A stretch of DNA of 64,000 nt from Lysobacterales bacterium (GTDB lineage Bacteria > Pseudomonadota > Gammaproteobacteria > Xanthomonadales > Ahniellaceae): the NCBI GenBank assembly GCA_016721845.1, contig JADKHK010000005.1, positions 124,001 through 188,000 on the forward strand. Direction: 5' to 3'. The notes under the pieces were generated by a model, which saw only the letters and a list, made by a program, of their open reading frames with translations, was not told the DNA's origin and searched no databases. Positions 1-9,515 of the stretch are shown here, piece after piece (within the stretch, counting starts at the first letter, position 1; every line of letters begins with the position of its first letter). The position numbers were made by a program, and so were the translations under genes.

Positions 1-2249
1 AAGTCGATGCTGCTGACGCCGGTCGTGAAGGTCAGCGCCAGCGATCGCGACTGGTAGTCGCTGTTGGCGAGCGTCGCGGTACCGTCGGCGGTGCTGGCAG
101 TCACCGTGATCGATGGCTGGCTCGGGTTCGACAGCGTGACCACGAAGCGGGTCGGATTGACGCCGTTTTCGGGCTGGATCGGCGCATCGGCGATGCTGAT
201 CGTCGGGGTCGGATCGTTGTCGTTGATGCTGCCGGTGCCGCTGCTGTCGCCAATCGTGGCGTTCGCCGCAGCACTCAGGTTCAGCGCAAAAGTCTCGGCC
301 GCGCCGGGCTCATCGAGATTGTCGTCGGTGGTGTTCACCACGACGTTCTGGGTCAGCGCACTGCCGGCGGTGAAGGTCAGGGTCGCCGCGCTCAAGCTGG
401 TGAAGTCGCCCGAGGTCGCGGTGCCATTGGCGGTGGCGCGCGAGACGGTGACGGTGCGGCTGTTCGGGTTCGACAGGGTCACGACGAAGGTGATCGGGCT
501 GCCCTCGCTGACTGCGGCCGGATCATTCACGGTGATCGTGGTGGTGTCGTCGTCGGTGATGGTGCCGGTGGCCTGCGCGTCGCTGATCGTGTAGCCGGCG
601 GAAGGCGAGGTGAGGTTCACGACGAAGGTCTCGTCGAGCTCGTCGATGTTGTCGTTGTTGACGGTGACGTTGAGCGTGGCCGTCGTCGAACCGTCCGCGA
701 AGTTGACGGTCTGGCTGGCGACATTGGTGTAGTCCGTGCCGCCACCGGTCGCCGTGCCCGCGGCCGTGGTCGCGACGACACTGGCGGCACCCGAGCTGTT
801 CGAACGCGTCAACGTGAAATTCATCGGCGACGTCGCCTCGCCCAAGGTCCGGTCCGCGATCGAGATCGTTCCGCCCGAACCGGTGGTGAAGCAGCCCTGA
901 TTGACGTTGAGCGTGATGAATGGCGAAAGGTAGGTCACATGAGCGGTGGCGAATACCGCCGAGTTGCTGCAGCCGCCCAGCAAGTGGCAATAGCTCATGA
1001 TGGTGCCGCGAACACCGGTGACGCCATTGATGGTCTGTGATGACGGGCAGGCAGTCGCGCCGCCATAGCAGCCAAATGGCGCCGGGCCCGCTTCGCCGTT
1101 GTAACAAGTGTCGATGGTGTTGGTTGTCGCTGCCGGATTGCCGTCACCCGTGACGGCATCGCTGCAGTGCGTGTGATTCGCGCCGAAGTTGTGGCCGAGT
1201 TCGTGTCCAATGAACTTCGCATCATTGGGAGTTGCACTGGTGGTATTGGTCTGCGTCTGGTTGACGCTGTAGTGGCCGAATGTGCAAGTCCCGTCAGTGC
1301 AGCCACCGAACGTCTGTCCTTTGGCATTGCAGTAGTTCCGGTTGTCGAGCACCCAGGCGATTCCGGAGAAGCAGCCGGTGCAGTCGAGTTTTCCCGACAT
1401 TTGGGCAGCGAAAGCGCGGTTGAGGGCTGCGTTGTTGGCTGCCCATACCTCGCCGAACTCGTCCAGCTGATCATTGATGTCCGTTCCATCGGAAGGGAAC
1501 GGGTCGCTGCCGGTGCGCCAGAACACGTCGCCCACAAGCAAGGTCACGTCGAGATCGCGTTCGTAGATGGCGTTCAATTGGGTGAACAACGAGGTCAGCC
1601 AGTTCGTCGCATTCGTCGTGTTGTTCGCAAATCGTTCGCTCATGAACTCGATGTCGGAATCAATTGCGACTCGAGCCGAACGCGATGCGGCGAGCAGGAT
1701 CTTGTCGGCCGGATCGGCTTCAGCAAATGCGGAGTCGACGTCGGCTTGCGACGGAAGTTGCATGCGCGACGCAGCCAGATCGTTGAAACAGGAACCCGCA
1801 AATTTCTGGCCATCAGCCTCAGGCTCGGACGCATCCTTGGCACCGATCTGCATGACACCGTTGCGTGTATTGCCTTCGATGGCAATCAAGCGCCCGTTGT
1901 CGGCAATGCTGCCACCCTCGATGCGGCCACCATCCGCGGAAATGACGAGTCCCAGGTAGGGGGCGGCGGTCTCGGAGTCGTCCGCAATGAACGACCGCAT
2001 CGTGCCCCTTGGAACGTCGCGCTCGACACCGTTGTCCACGTGACGTATGCGCGCATCGGCCGCAAAGACCTCAATGCGCTTGAGGCGCACCGTGGCCGTG
2101 GTGTTCAGGTCCACCGGGATCCCGGATACCTCGACGGTGCCACCGACCGGCACCTTGAGCATCGCATCGACATCGGACCCGGAGAGCTGAGCGCATTCGC
2201 CGCCCAACGACATCAGCAGCAGGAGAGGCAAATATCGGCGCAGCTTCAT
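1..2249 (-). CDS. Exported reprolysin-like zinc metalloprotease with Calx-beta repeats (3' end outside window)
   Basis: At least 749 residues, and the gene runs off the left edge of the window. Residues 1-20 look like a signal peptide (MKLRRYLPLLLLMSLGG). The metzincin zinc site HELGHNFGANH lies at about residues 349-359 (His349, Glu350, His353, His359), followed by a Met-turn-like TIMSYCH. This is the reprolysin/M12B arrangement. From about residue 470 the chain becomes tandem beta-sandwich repeats rich in Thr/Val/Asn with NDND and DDDTT turns, typical of Calx-beta domains that bind calcium in surface proteins. The start at 2249 is preceded by GGAGTG. It is probably a secreted protease; the substrate cannot be judged. 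Confidence 0.8.
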   Translation of the reverse strand, partial: MKLRRYLPLLLLMSLGGECAQLSGSDVDAMLKVPVGGTVEVSGIPVDLNTTATVRLKRIEVFAADARIRHVDNGVERDVPRGTMRSFIADDSETAAPYLGLVISADGGRIEGGSIADNGRLIAIEGNTRNGVMQIGAKDASEPEADGQKFAGSCFNDLAASRMQLPSQADVDSAFAEADPADKILLAASRSARVAIDSDIEFMSERFANNTTNATNWLTSLFTQLNAIYERDLDVTLLVGDVFWRTGSDPFPSDGTDINDQLDEFGEVWAANNAALNRAFAAQMSGKLDCTGCFSGIAWVLDNRNYCNAKGQTFGGCTDGTCTFGHYSVNQTQTNTTSATPNDAKFIGHELGHNFGANHTHCSDAVTGDGNPAATTNTIDTCYNGEAGPAPFGCYGGATACPSSQTINGVTGVRGTIMSYCHLLGGCSNSAVFATAHVTYLSPFITLNVNQGCFTTGSGGTISIADRTLGEATSPMNFTLTRSNSSGAASVVATTAAGTATGGGTDYTNVASQTVNFADGSTTATLNVTVNNDNIDELDETFVVNLTSPSAGYTISDAQATGTITDDDTTTITVNDPAAVSEGSPITFVVTLSNPNSRTVTVSRATANGTATSGDFTSLSAATLTFTAGSALTQNVVVNTTDDNLDEPGAAETFALNLSAAANATIGDSSGTGSINDNDPTPTISIADAPIQPENGVNPTRFVVTLSNPSQPSITVTASTADGTATLANSDYQSRSLALTFTTGVSSID

Positions 2250-2376
2250 CGGTTCACTCCACGCGGCCCGTCGCTGGCCGTTCCGGTTGGGGACCGAGTA
2301 TAGGCAAGCGCGCGTTGCCGTTCCGTGTGGCGGACGCCAGTTGCCGCAACGGCACGCCGGCACCGACCGGCGGCGC

Positions 2377-3471
2377 TCAGAAGTCGAGGGTTTCGAAGCC
2401 GTTCTGCAGGATCACCTCGGCCAGGCCGCCGTACAGCGAGAACGGAAAGGTGTTGTTCGCGAGATTGCTGTCCGGCGTCGCTCCCGAGGCCACCACGCCG
2501 CTCATCGTCCGAAAGCCCAGGTACTTGTCTAGGATCACCGAACAGACGATCGCCGATCCCGAGGCCAGCGTCGCCTGCGGGCTGCTCGGACTGCAGACGA
2601 TGCTCGCGTTCAGGCCGGCAGGCACATCGGCGAATCCGCAGCTCACGTTGCTGGCGGTGTTCGGGCCATTGTTGGCGCAGCGGATGGTGTAACTCACCCG
2701 GCCCGGTGGCGGCGGGGGCGGCGGCAGTTGCTGCGACACCTGCAGATCGGTGCTCGGGGTCGGACTGGTCGCCGACACCAGCAGGCCGAGGTACGGGAAG
2801 GCCCATGGATCAATGCCATCGCCCTGGACCGAATGCACCGTGCCGTAGAAGCGGTCGGCCTCGACGCCGTTGTTGCCGCTCATCGTGCGGTTCGCGACCA
2901 GCGGGATCAGGAACTCGTAGCCGGCCTGGCTGCCCAATGGCCACGACGTCGCGCCGGAATTGTTCGGATCGCGGCGATCGAGCTGGTAGGCATTGCCGCC
3001 CGGCACCGGGACGATGGCGTAAGGATTGGCTCCGGCCGCAGGTTGCGGACAGCCGGTGACGCGCAGGTTCGCGCCGAACGAGATGTCGGTGATGACCGCA
3101 TTGGTGAATTCGATCCAGCCGCCGGTCCCGCTCATCGCCCGATAGAAGCAACGCACCGGAGCGCTCGCATTGACGTAGACCGACGCACCCGATGGCGGCA
3201 CGAACCCGACGGCCATCAGCCGCCCGACGCTGGGCGAGGCGATGCCTTCCATGCGCAGGCTGACGTAGAACGGCTGGTTCACGCTCGGCTGCGGCGGGCT
3301 CGGGATGTAGGCCTGCGACACGAAGTAGCCGGTGCCGTTGGGCGTGTAGCCGAGCGTGAAATCGTAGGCGGGCGTGTAGATCAGCGGCCCGGCGCGCCAT
3401 TGCACCTGGGCGGCCAGCGGCATGGCGACCAGCACGGTCAGGGCGGCGAGCAATCGGATCAGGCGGGACAT
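2377..3471 (-). CDS. Exported hypothetical protein with DUF11-like domain and NGFE tail
   Basis: 364 residues. The Met at 3471 is preferred over the longer frame to 3522 because it opens directly into a signal peptide (MSRLIRLLAALTVLVAMPLAAQ). A Pro stretch (PPPPPPP) near residue 255 separates an N-terminal beta-rich domain from a C-terminal DUF11-like segment with ANNGPNTASNVSC and SNLANNTF. The protein ends in ILQNGFETLDF, a tail resembling other exported proteins in this window. No catalytic motif is seen and the function is unknown. Confidence 0.65.
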   Translation of the reverse strand: MSRLIRLLAALTVLVAMPLAAQVQWRAGPLIYTPAYDFTLGYTPNGTGYFVSQAYIPSPPQPSVNQPFYVSLRMEGIASPSVGRLMAVGFVPPSGASVYVNASAPVRCFYRAMSGTGGWIEFTNAVITDISFGANLRVTGCPQPAAGANPYAIVPVPGGNAYQLDRRDPNNSGATSWPLGSQAGYEFLIPLVANRTMSGNNGVEADRFYGTVHSVQGDGIDPWAFPYLGLLVSATSPTPSTDLQVSQQLPPPPPPPGRVSYTIRCANNGPNTASNVSCGFADVPAGLNASIVCSPSSPQATLASGSAIVCSVILDKYLGFRTMSGVVASGATPDSNLANNTFPFSLYGGLAEVILQNGFETLDF

Positions 3472-3603
3472 GACGGCACCATCGTGGTCGAGGATATGCG
3501 CGGGTACGCAGGAAGGCGGCAAAACTCGTCAGGCCGCCCGACGCGGCTGGGGGAACCGGGCCGCGGCCGCGTCCTGAGGTGGAGTCGATGCCTGGGGGCG
3601 GGA

Positions 3604-4755
3604 ATGCGTGCAAGTCTGGTCGGAATGTTGATCCTGGGTCTGTCGGGCGTGGCCGTCGCGGCGGCGCAGCGACCGCTCAACGTGGTCGTGATGGTCGAGC
3701 AGCCCAATCCGTTCGAGCCCGAGACCTACATCTTGGCGAAGCTGCGTGCCGGTGACCCGGTACCGGTGCAGCGCCGCACCCTGGCCGGGCCCGCACAGGT
3801 CACGCTCTCGCACGACCGCCAGCGGATCTTCGCGATCACGCCGAACGCGCCGTCCGGCATCCGGATCGAGACCTATGCTGCGGATGATTTCAGCCTGCAA
3901 TCGGCGGTGGACGCGAATGTTCCGGTGCATCTTGCGGGCGCCGCACTGGCCGAGCTGCCGACCCGTCCGGGCGTGCTGGCCTTGGCGCGCTGCTGGTGGA
4001 TCGATGCCACGAGCGGCGCCGTGCTGGTGTCGCCGCAAAGCCTGGGGCTGGATTGTTATGCGTACCCGCACGGCACCGGCCTGTCGGCGAGCGGACGTTA
4101 CCTGCTGCTCGACGTCGACCATCAACCCGACGGCACCGCGCGCAACCTGGTGGTCGAGGTCGCGAATCCCGGTCTGCCGCTGCTGGAACTGCCGTCCCGG
4201 AGCGGACCGATCCTCGATGACGATTCGGCCGTCGTCGTGAACGCGGTCGGGGAAATCCAGTTGCGATCGATCGTTGGCGCGCCGATGCGGGTGTTTCCGA
4301 TACCGGCGGGTTGGGGGCAGATCTACTGGATCGGTGTCCATCGCGGCGTGCTGTACGGAACGCGTTACGGCGGCGCGAATTTCAGCCTCGCGCTGATCCG
4401 GCTGGACGCGCGCAGCGGCGAATGGGCAACCATCGACCCCGACACCGCGCTCGGATTCGATGCGGTCGCCGATTTCGATGGCCGCTGGGCGCTCTTCACG
4501 AAGCCGGTCGAGGAATGGTGCATGGTCCTGTGTTTTTTCAGCGGCGCGAGCCAGGCGCTGCTGGATGTCGACACCGGGACGTTCATCGAAACCACATGGG
4601 AGTCGGCCGGTCCGGCCTCGCGCGGCCGCGGCCTGCTGGCGCCCCTGTCGGCCGTGCCGGTCGACGCGATCTCCACGCCGTTGGCCTCGATGCTGCTGAT
4701 CGGACTCGTGTGGATCGTGACGCGGCGCAGGCTCGCGGATGCCGCGTCGGGCTGA
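3604..4755 (+). CDS. Exported hypothetical protein, possibly beta-propeller, with C-terminal membrane anchor
   Basis: 383 residues. The start at 3604 gives a signal peptide (RASLVGMLILGLSGVAVAAA). The middle consists of repeated 40-60-residue beta-like blocks, compatible with a propeller-type fold. The C-terminus is a Pro-containing hydrophobic helix followed by RRR (PLASMLLIGLVWIVTRRR), the layout of IPTL/PEP-CTERM-type sorting tails, although the tetrapeptide is not a clean IPTL. Reading frame further upstream is open but overlaps the gene on the other strand and lacks a signal peptide. Function unknown. Confidence 0.6.
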   Translation: MRASLVGMLILGLSGVAVAAAQRPLNVVVMVEQPNPFEPETYILAKLRAGDPVPVQRRTLAGPAQVTLSHDRQRIFAITPNAPSGIRIETYAADDFSLQSAVDANVPVHLAGAALAELPTRPGVLALARCWWIDATSGAVLVSPQSLGLDCYAYPHGTGLSASGRYLLLDVDHQPDGTARNLVVEVANPGLPLLELPSRSGPILDDDSAVVVNAVGEIQLRSIVGAPMRVFPIPAGWGQIYWIGVHRGVLYGTRYGGANFSLALIRLDARSGEWATIDPDTALGFDAVADFDGRWALFTKPVEEWCMVLCFFSGASQALLDVDTGTFIETTWESAGPASRGRGLLAPLSAVPVDAISTPLASMLLIGLVWIVTRRRLADAASG

Positions 4756-4760
4756 CGCGA

Positions 4761-4789
4761 TTGGTGCGATCGGCGTCGACCCCTAGAAT
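4761..4789 (+). promoter_or_regulatory. Sigma-70-type promoter of glmU
   Basis: TTGGTG (4761-4766), 17-bp spacer, TAGAAT (4784-4789), 29 bp before the glmU start codon. The spacing is ideal for a housekeeping sigma factor. Confidence 0.6.
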
Positions 4790-4818
4790 GCGCGGACTGC
4801 CTGTCGTCCGGAGTCCGC

Positions 4819-6186
4819 ATGTCCCCGAAGCCGCTGCACGTCGTGATCCTCGCCGCCGGTGAGGGCAAGCGCATGAAGTCGGCGCGGCCGAAGGTGCTGC
4901 AGCCGGTGTGCGGCGTGCCGATGCTGGCGCGGGTGGTCGGCGTGGCGCGCGAGCTTGGGCCTGAGGCCATCCATATCGTCTACGGCCACGGCGGCGACCA
5001 GGTGCGCGCGGCGTTCGCGCACGTCACCGACCTGCGCTGGGCCGAACAGGCACAGCAACTCGGTACCGGGCACGCGGTGATGCAGGCGATGCCCGGCATT
5101 TCCGATGATGCGCGCGTGCTGGTGCTGTATGGCGATGTGCCGCTGACGCGGGCATCGACCCTGCGCGTGCTGGTCGATGCGTCCGGGTGGCTGGCCGTAT
5201 TGGCCGCCGAATTCGCCGATCCGACCGGGTACGGTCGCGTCGTTCGCGATGCGCGCGGCCAGGTCGCCGCGATCGTCGAGGACAAGGACGCCACCCACGC
5301 GCAGCGCGCGATCCGCGCAATCAATACCGGCATGATTGCCGCCGATGCCGCACCGCTGCGGCGCTGGCTGGCGACGCTGGGTACGGCGAACGCGCAGGGC
5401 GAGTACTACCTCACCGATGTCTTTGCGAAGGCCGCGGCCGACGGACAGGCCGCGAGCGTGGTGCTGTGCGCCGATGCCGACGAGGCCCTGGGGGCGAACG
5501 ACGCGGTACAACTGGCCGACCTCTCCCTGAAGTTGAACGCGCGTCGCGTCCGCGACCTGCTGCTCGGCGGCGTGCGCATGGCCGATCCCGACAGCGTGCA
5601 GGTGCGCGCTGACGTGAGCCACGGACGCGATGTCGAGTTCGACCTGAACCTGGTGCTGGAAGGGTTCATCACGCTCGGCGACGAGGTGCGCGTCGGCCCG
5701 TTCGTGCGCCTGAAAGATTGCCGGCTCGCGGCCGGCACGGTCGTGAACGCGCATTGCGATCTGGAGGGCGTGGTCACGCACGGCCCCTGCGTCATCGGCC
5801 CGTTCGCGCGCCTGCGCCCCGGCACCGAACTGGCCGAAGGCGTGCACATCGGCAACTTCGTCGAGACCAAGCAGACGACACTGGGTCGCGGATCGAAAGC
5901 GAACCACCTGACCTACCTCGGCGACGCCGTGATCGGTGCCGGCGTCAACATCGGCGCCGGCACCATCACCTGCAATTACGACGGCGCGAACAAGCACGTC
6001 ACCCGCATCGGCGACGGCGCCTTCATCGGTTCGAATTCGTCCCTGGTCGCGCCCGTCACCATCGGTGCCGACGCCACCGTCGCCGCCGGCAGCGTCATCA
6101 CCCACGACGCGCCACCCGGCGAACTCACCGTTGCACGCGCCAAGGCACGCACCGTCAGCGGCTGGAAGCGGCCGCGCAAGGGCTGA
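4819..6186 (+). CDS. glmU: Bifunctional N-acetylglucosamine-1-phosphate uridyltransferase / glucosamine-1-phosphate acetyltransferase
   Basis: 455 residues, the normal length of GlmU. The N-terminal pyrophosphorylase domain opens with LAAGEGKRMKSARPKVL, the nucleotide-binding signature. NTGM and GEYYLTDV follow in the expected places. From about residue 250 the left-handed beta-helix acetyltransferase repeats appear, including the conserved IGNFVETK and NYDGANKH segments. The cytosolic enzyme acetylates glucosamine-1-phosphate and couples it to UTP, giving UDP-GlcNAc for peptidoglycan and lipid A. glmS, the first committed step of the same pathway, lies 11 kb away in the same direction. It has its own sigma-70-like promoter. 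Confidence 0.97.
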   Translation: MSPKPLHVVILAAGEGKRMKSARPKVLQPVCGVPMLARVVGVARELGPEAIHIVYGHGGDQVRAAFAHVTDLRWAEQAQQLGTGHAVMQAMPGISDDARVLVLYGDVPLTRASTLRVLVDASGWLAVLAAEFADPTGYGRVVRDARGQVAAIVEDKDATHAQRAIRAINTGMIAADAAPLRRWLATLGTANAQGEYYLTDVFAKAAADGQAASVVLCADADEALGANDAVQLADLSLKLNARRVRDLLLGGVRMADPDSVQVRADVSHGRDVEFDLNLVLEGFITLGDEVRVGPFVRLKDCRLAAGTVVNAHCDLEGVVTHGPCVIGPFARLRPGTELAEGVHIGNFVETKQTTLGRGSKANHLTYLGDAVIGAGVNIGAGTITCNYDGANKHVTRIGDGAFIGSNSSLVAPVTIGADATVAAGSVITHDAPPGELTVARAKARTVSGWKRPRKG

Positions 6187-6190
6187 GTCG

Positions 6191-8035
6191 ATGCACGCCG
6201 ATGAGCGCTCTGTCGCGTCGCGATGGGCGGCCGCCGCGATGTCCGCGATGCTGCTGGCGGTTGCGGTGTATTACGCCGGGTCCACCCTGTTTGCGGTCTG
6301 GCATTACGGCTGGAGCGAAATGTTCGCCGACCAGTTCTGGCAGTACACGAAGCTGATCGAACAGCCTTTCCCGATGAGCATCATGCTGCCGGACAGTCAG
6401 CATCGACAGGTCATGTCGCATCTGCTGCGACTCGCGGACATCCGTTACGGCGGCGGCGACCAGGTGATCGGCGTCATTGCCGGGTTGGCCGCGATGATCG
6501 CGCTGCTGTCGGCGCTGTGCGTGGTGATCTGGCGGCAGCGCGAATGGACGGTGCTGGTGCGCGCGGCAATCACGACGCTGGCGACCGCGGCACTGATGTG
6601 GATGGGTTCGGCGCGCATGCAGTTCCACGGCAACGAGGCCTTCCAGGTCTACGCGATCATGGGCTGCGCGGTGCTGGCGATCCTCGCCATCGAGCGTCTG
6701 CGCGCGCGGGCACGGTCACGATATCTCGTGTTCGCACTGATTGCGGCCACCGTGGCGGCGATGACGTTCGCCAGCGGTATCGCGGTATTCGGGCTTGTCG
6801 TCGTGATGCTGTGGCTGCGCCGGATGCCGGCGCGATGGCTGCTCGGATCGGTGGCGGCGTCCCTGCTGCTGGTGCTGGCCTACACCGTGCTGTTGCCGGG
6901 TGGCGACAGCGTCCGCGGCATGGTGTCGTTGTCGCCCGGGCCGATCGCGAAGAACACCGCGGCCTGGCTCGGTTCGGCGTGGGTCAATGCGTGGCTGGCA
7001 TTTGCAGATGCGGGTATTGCCGGCGTCGATGCCGACTTGATGGCCAGGGAGCGGCTGGGCGCGCCCCTGGTCGCGTCGGCGCGATGGCTGTCCGCGGTCT
7101 TCGGGCAACCATCGCGGGTGGCGATGGCGACAGTGATCGGGCTGGGCGGTCTGATGGGGCTGGCGGGACTGGGCTGGCGACTCCGGCGTTGTCCGGAACA
7201 TCGGTCGACCGTGGAGATCGTGGGCGTCGGGTTGGCGGTATTCGCGCTCGGCGTGGCCTTGCTCGTGGCCGTCGGTCGCAGTCAGCTGTTCGCCCTCGTG
7301 CCCGATCAGGTGCTGGCGGATCGGTACCTGCCGTGGTCGGTGCTGTTCTGGCTGGGCTTGGCGATGGCGACGGCTGCGCGTCTGACGGCGGTGCCGGGCG
7401 GCCCGTGGCTGACCGCGGCTGCGGCATTGCTGGTGCCGGTGTTGCTGTATCCGACCCATCGACTGGGCTACGGCGTGGCAGCGGCGATTGAGCGCAGCGT
7501 CGAGATGCGCGCCGCGCAGTTGCAGGCGGGCGTGTTCGCAACCGGCATGGCGAGACATTGCGCGATCGCCAACCTCGACTACGTCCGCGGTTTCGTCGCG
7601 ACGCTCCGGGAACATCGCGTCGGCATGTTCCGACAGCCGCGCAATCACCTGCTCGGCACGACCGTGACCCACCTGCCGGGTGCCGCTGCCGCGCAGGCCT
7701 GGGTCGGCGACCTGCAGCCACTGCGCGAAGACGGATCGACGGCGTTCGCCGGCTGGGCAGTGCAGGGCGTACTGCTCGACGCCCGTCTGCGCGAGCGCAT
7801 CGACGGACTGGTCGTCGTGGATGCGCAGCGACGGGTCGTGGGGATCGGCGAATTCAGCTATCGCACCCGCGGCGCCGGAGGGTGGTCGCGTATCGACCGC
7901 GTCGCCGACGGATTCGATGTCGCGATCGTCGCGGACGCCGCCTGCACTGGGCTGCACTTGTACGGCGTCGATGATGCCGGTCAGAGATTCGAGGCCTTGG
8001 CCCCGCTGCCGACCTGTTCCAGGCCGCCTCGCTGA
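6191..8035 (+). CDS. Polytopic inner-membrane protein of unknown function
   Basis: 614 residues. The ATG at 6191 lies four bases after the glmU stop; the frame is open further back but overlaps glmU. About ten hydrophobic helices fill residues 15-430, with the first periplasmic loop holding WHYGWSEMFADQFWQY and DSQHR. A soluble C-terminal domain of about 180 residues follows. The layout resembles membrane glycosyltransferases or oligosaccharide-handling proteins (YfhO/ArnT-like), but no catalytic motif is certain. Its position before a GtrB-like glycosyltransferase and an ArnE/F-like protein suggests lipid-linked sugar transfer. That is inference only. Confidence 0.65.
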   Translation: MHADERSVASRWAAAAMSAMLLAVAVYYAGSTLFAVWHYGWSEMFADQFWQYTKLIEQPFPMSIMLPDSQHRQVMSHLLRLADIRYGGGDQVIGVIAGLAAMIALLSALCVVIWRQREWTVLVRAAITTLATAALMWMGSARMQFHGNEAFQVYAIMGCAVLAILAIERLRARARSRYLVFALIAATVAAMTFASGIAVFGLVVVMLWLRRMPARWLLGSVAASLLLVLAYTVLLPGGDSVRGMVSLSPGPIAKNTAAWLGSAWVNAWLAFADAGIAGVDADLMARERLGAPLVASARWLSAVFGQPSRVAMATVIGLGGLMGLAGLGWRLRRCPEHRSTVEIVGVGLAVFALGVALLVAVGRSQLFALVPDQVLADRYLPWSVLFWLGLAMATAARLTAVPGGPWLTAAAALLVPVLLYPTHRLGYGVAAAIERSVEMRAAQLQAGVFATGMARHCAIANLDYVRGFVATLREHRVGMFRQPRNHLLGTTVTHLPGAAAAQAWVGDLQPLREDGSTAFAGWAVQGVLLDARLRERIDGLVVVDAQRRVVGIGEFSYRTRGAGGWSRIDRVADGFDVAIVADAACTGLHLYGVDDAGQRFEALAPLPTCSRPPR

Positions 8036-8157
8036 CGCGGCCGCCGGGGTCGGCGCGCGGACCCGGGGGTTGCAGCCGGTATCATCGCCGGGAATGCACC
8101 TGCGGCCGGCCGGTCCCGGTCCGCCGCGTGGTCTGCACCCCTCTCACGGAAGATCCG

Positions 8158-9156
8158 ATGCCGCATTTCGTCCTGCCGCGCCTGCCTGCAGTCCACACTG
8201 CCCGTGCCGTGCCGCGCCTGAGCGTGGTGGTGCCGGCCTTCAACGAGGAAGCGGTCATCGCGGAGACGCATCGGCGCCTGCGCGCCGCCTGTGCGGACGT
8301 GGTCGGCGAGGACTTCGAGATCGTCTTTGTCGATGACGGTTCGCGTGATCGCACCTGGGCGATGCTGGGGGCGCTCGCGGCCGAGGATGCGAACGTGGTC
8401 GCGGTCGGCCTGTCGCGCAACTTCGGACACCAACTGGCACTGAGTGCCGGGCTCGAACTGTGTCGCGGCGAACGCATCCTGATGATCGACGCCGACCTGC
8501 AGGATCCGCCGGAACTGCTCGGCGCGATGATGGCGAAGATCGACGCCGGCGCCGACATCGTCTACGGCCAGCGCACCGAACGCCTGGGCGAGACCGCGTT
8601 CAAGCGCGGCACGGCGGCGGCGTTCTATCGCCTGCTCGATCGCCTGACCGATGTCGACATCCCGACCGATACCGGCGACTTCCGCCTGGTCACGCGTCCG
8701 GTGCTGGACGCGCTGCGGCAGTTGCCCGAGTCGCATCGATTCGTGCGCGGGCTGTTTGCGTGGCTCGGGTTCGACCAGGTGGCCTTGCCGTACGCGCGCC
8801 AGGAGCGCTATGCCGGCGAAACCAAGTATCCGCTGAAGCGGATGCTGCGCCTCGCCGTCGACGCCATCACCGGCTTCTCGACCGTGCCGCTGCGCGCGGC
8901 ACTGTGGCTGGCGGTGATCGGTTTCGTGGTCGCGCTCGGTGTCGGCGTCTACGCCATCGGCTCCTGGCTGTACTTCGACACGGTGCGCGGCTGGGCCAGT
9001 ATCGTCGGCGTGATCGCGTTGTTCGCATCGGCACAGCTGCTTTGCCTCGGCATCCTCGGCGAATACATCGGCCGCATGTTCATGCAGGCCAAGGGCCGCC
9101 CGCTCGCGATCGTGCGCGAGGTGGTGGTGCGACCGACCGTCGGTGCCGTCCGATGA
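8158..9156 (+). CDS. Family 2 glycosyltransferase, GtrB/ArnC (DPM1-like) type
   Basis: 332 residues from the ATG at 8158, preceded by GGAAG. The GT-A fold motifs are in order: VVPAFNEEAVI, FVDDGSRDRTW, then DADLQDPPE (the metal-binding DXD region), TGDFRL and ERYAGETKYP. Two C-terminal transmembrane helices span about residues 240-310. These are the features of enzymes that move a sugar from a nucleotide donor onto undecaprenyl phosphate at the cytoplasmic face. The next gene overlaps by 4 bp (ATGA) and encodes a small ArnE/F-like membrane protein, so the two probably make and flip a lipid-linked sugar. The sugar is not deducible. Confidence 0.85.
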   Translation: MPHFVLPRLPAVHTARAVPRLSVVVPAFNEEAVIAETHRRLRAACADVVGEDFEIVFVDDGSRDRTWAMLGALAAEDANVVAVGLSRNFGHQLALSAGLELCRGERILMIDADLQDPPELLGAMMAKIDAGADIVYGQRTERLGETAFKRGTAAAFYRLLDRLTDVDIPTDTGDFRLVTRPVLDALRQLPESHRFVRGLFAWLGFDQVALPYARQERYAGETKYPLKRMLRLAVDAITGFSTVPLRAALWLAVIGFVVALGVGVYAIGSWLYFDTVRGWASIVGVIALFASAQLLCLGILGEYIGRMFMQAKGRPLAIVREVVVRPTVGAVR

Positions 9157-9491
9157 AACTCCTGCACCTGTTGCTGCTGCTCGCCTGCATCACCGCGGCA
9201 GCCGGGCAGATGTTGCTGAAGGCCGGCGCGGCCGGGCGCACGCAGTTCATCGAATTCGTGAACTGGCAGGTGGCCTTCGGACTGGGTGGCTACGCGATCA
9301 GCACCTTGATGTGGCTGTATTGCCTGTCGAAACTGCCCTTGCGCGTGGTCTATCCCTACACCGCGCTGACCTTCGTGCTGGTCGTCATCGGCGCCGTGGC
9401 CGTGTTCGGCGAGCGCGCCGGATGGCGGGCCGGGGCCGGCACCCTGATGGTGCTCGCTGGTCTGCTGCTGATCATGGCGGATCGCAGTTGA
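9153..9491 (+). CDS. Small four-helix membrane protein of the ArnE/ArnF-EamA type
   Basis: 112 residues with four predicted transmembrane helices. Motifs include AAAGQMLLKAGA in helix 1 and PLRVVYPYTALTFVLV in helix 3, as in the ArnE/ArnF and SMR-like families. The start overlaps the stop of the upstream glycosyltransferase (ATGA), indicating translational coupling. The likely role is a subunit of a flippase for the lipid-linked sugar made by that enzyme. ArnE/F usually act as a pair and no partner is seen here, so it may act as a homodimer. Confidence 0.75.
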   Translation: MKLLHLLLLLACITAAAGQMLLKAGAAGRTQFIEFVNWQVAFGLGGYAISTLMWLYCLSKLPLRVVYPYTALTFVLVVIGAVAVFGERAGWRAGAGTLMVLAGLLLIMADRS

Positions 9492-9515
9492 CGCCGCCGT
9501 CGGGCGTCATCGAAC

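Noticed and set aside
4783..6105. A 440-codon minus-strand frame opposite glmU
   Set aside because: glmU is certain on the plus strand; the opposite frame has no motif and is a GC-driven shadow.
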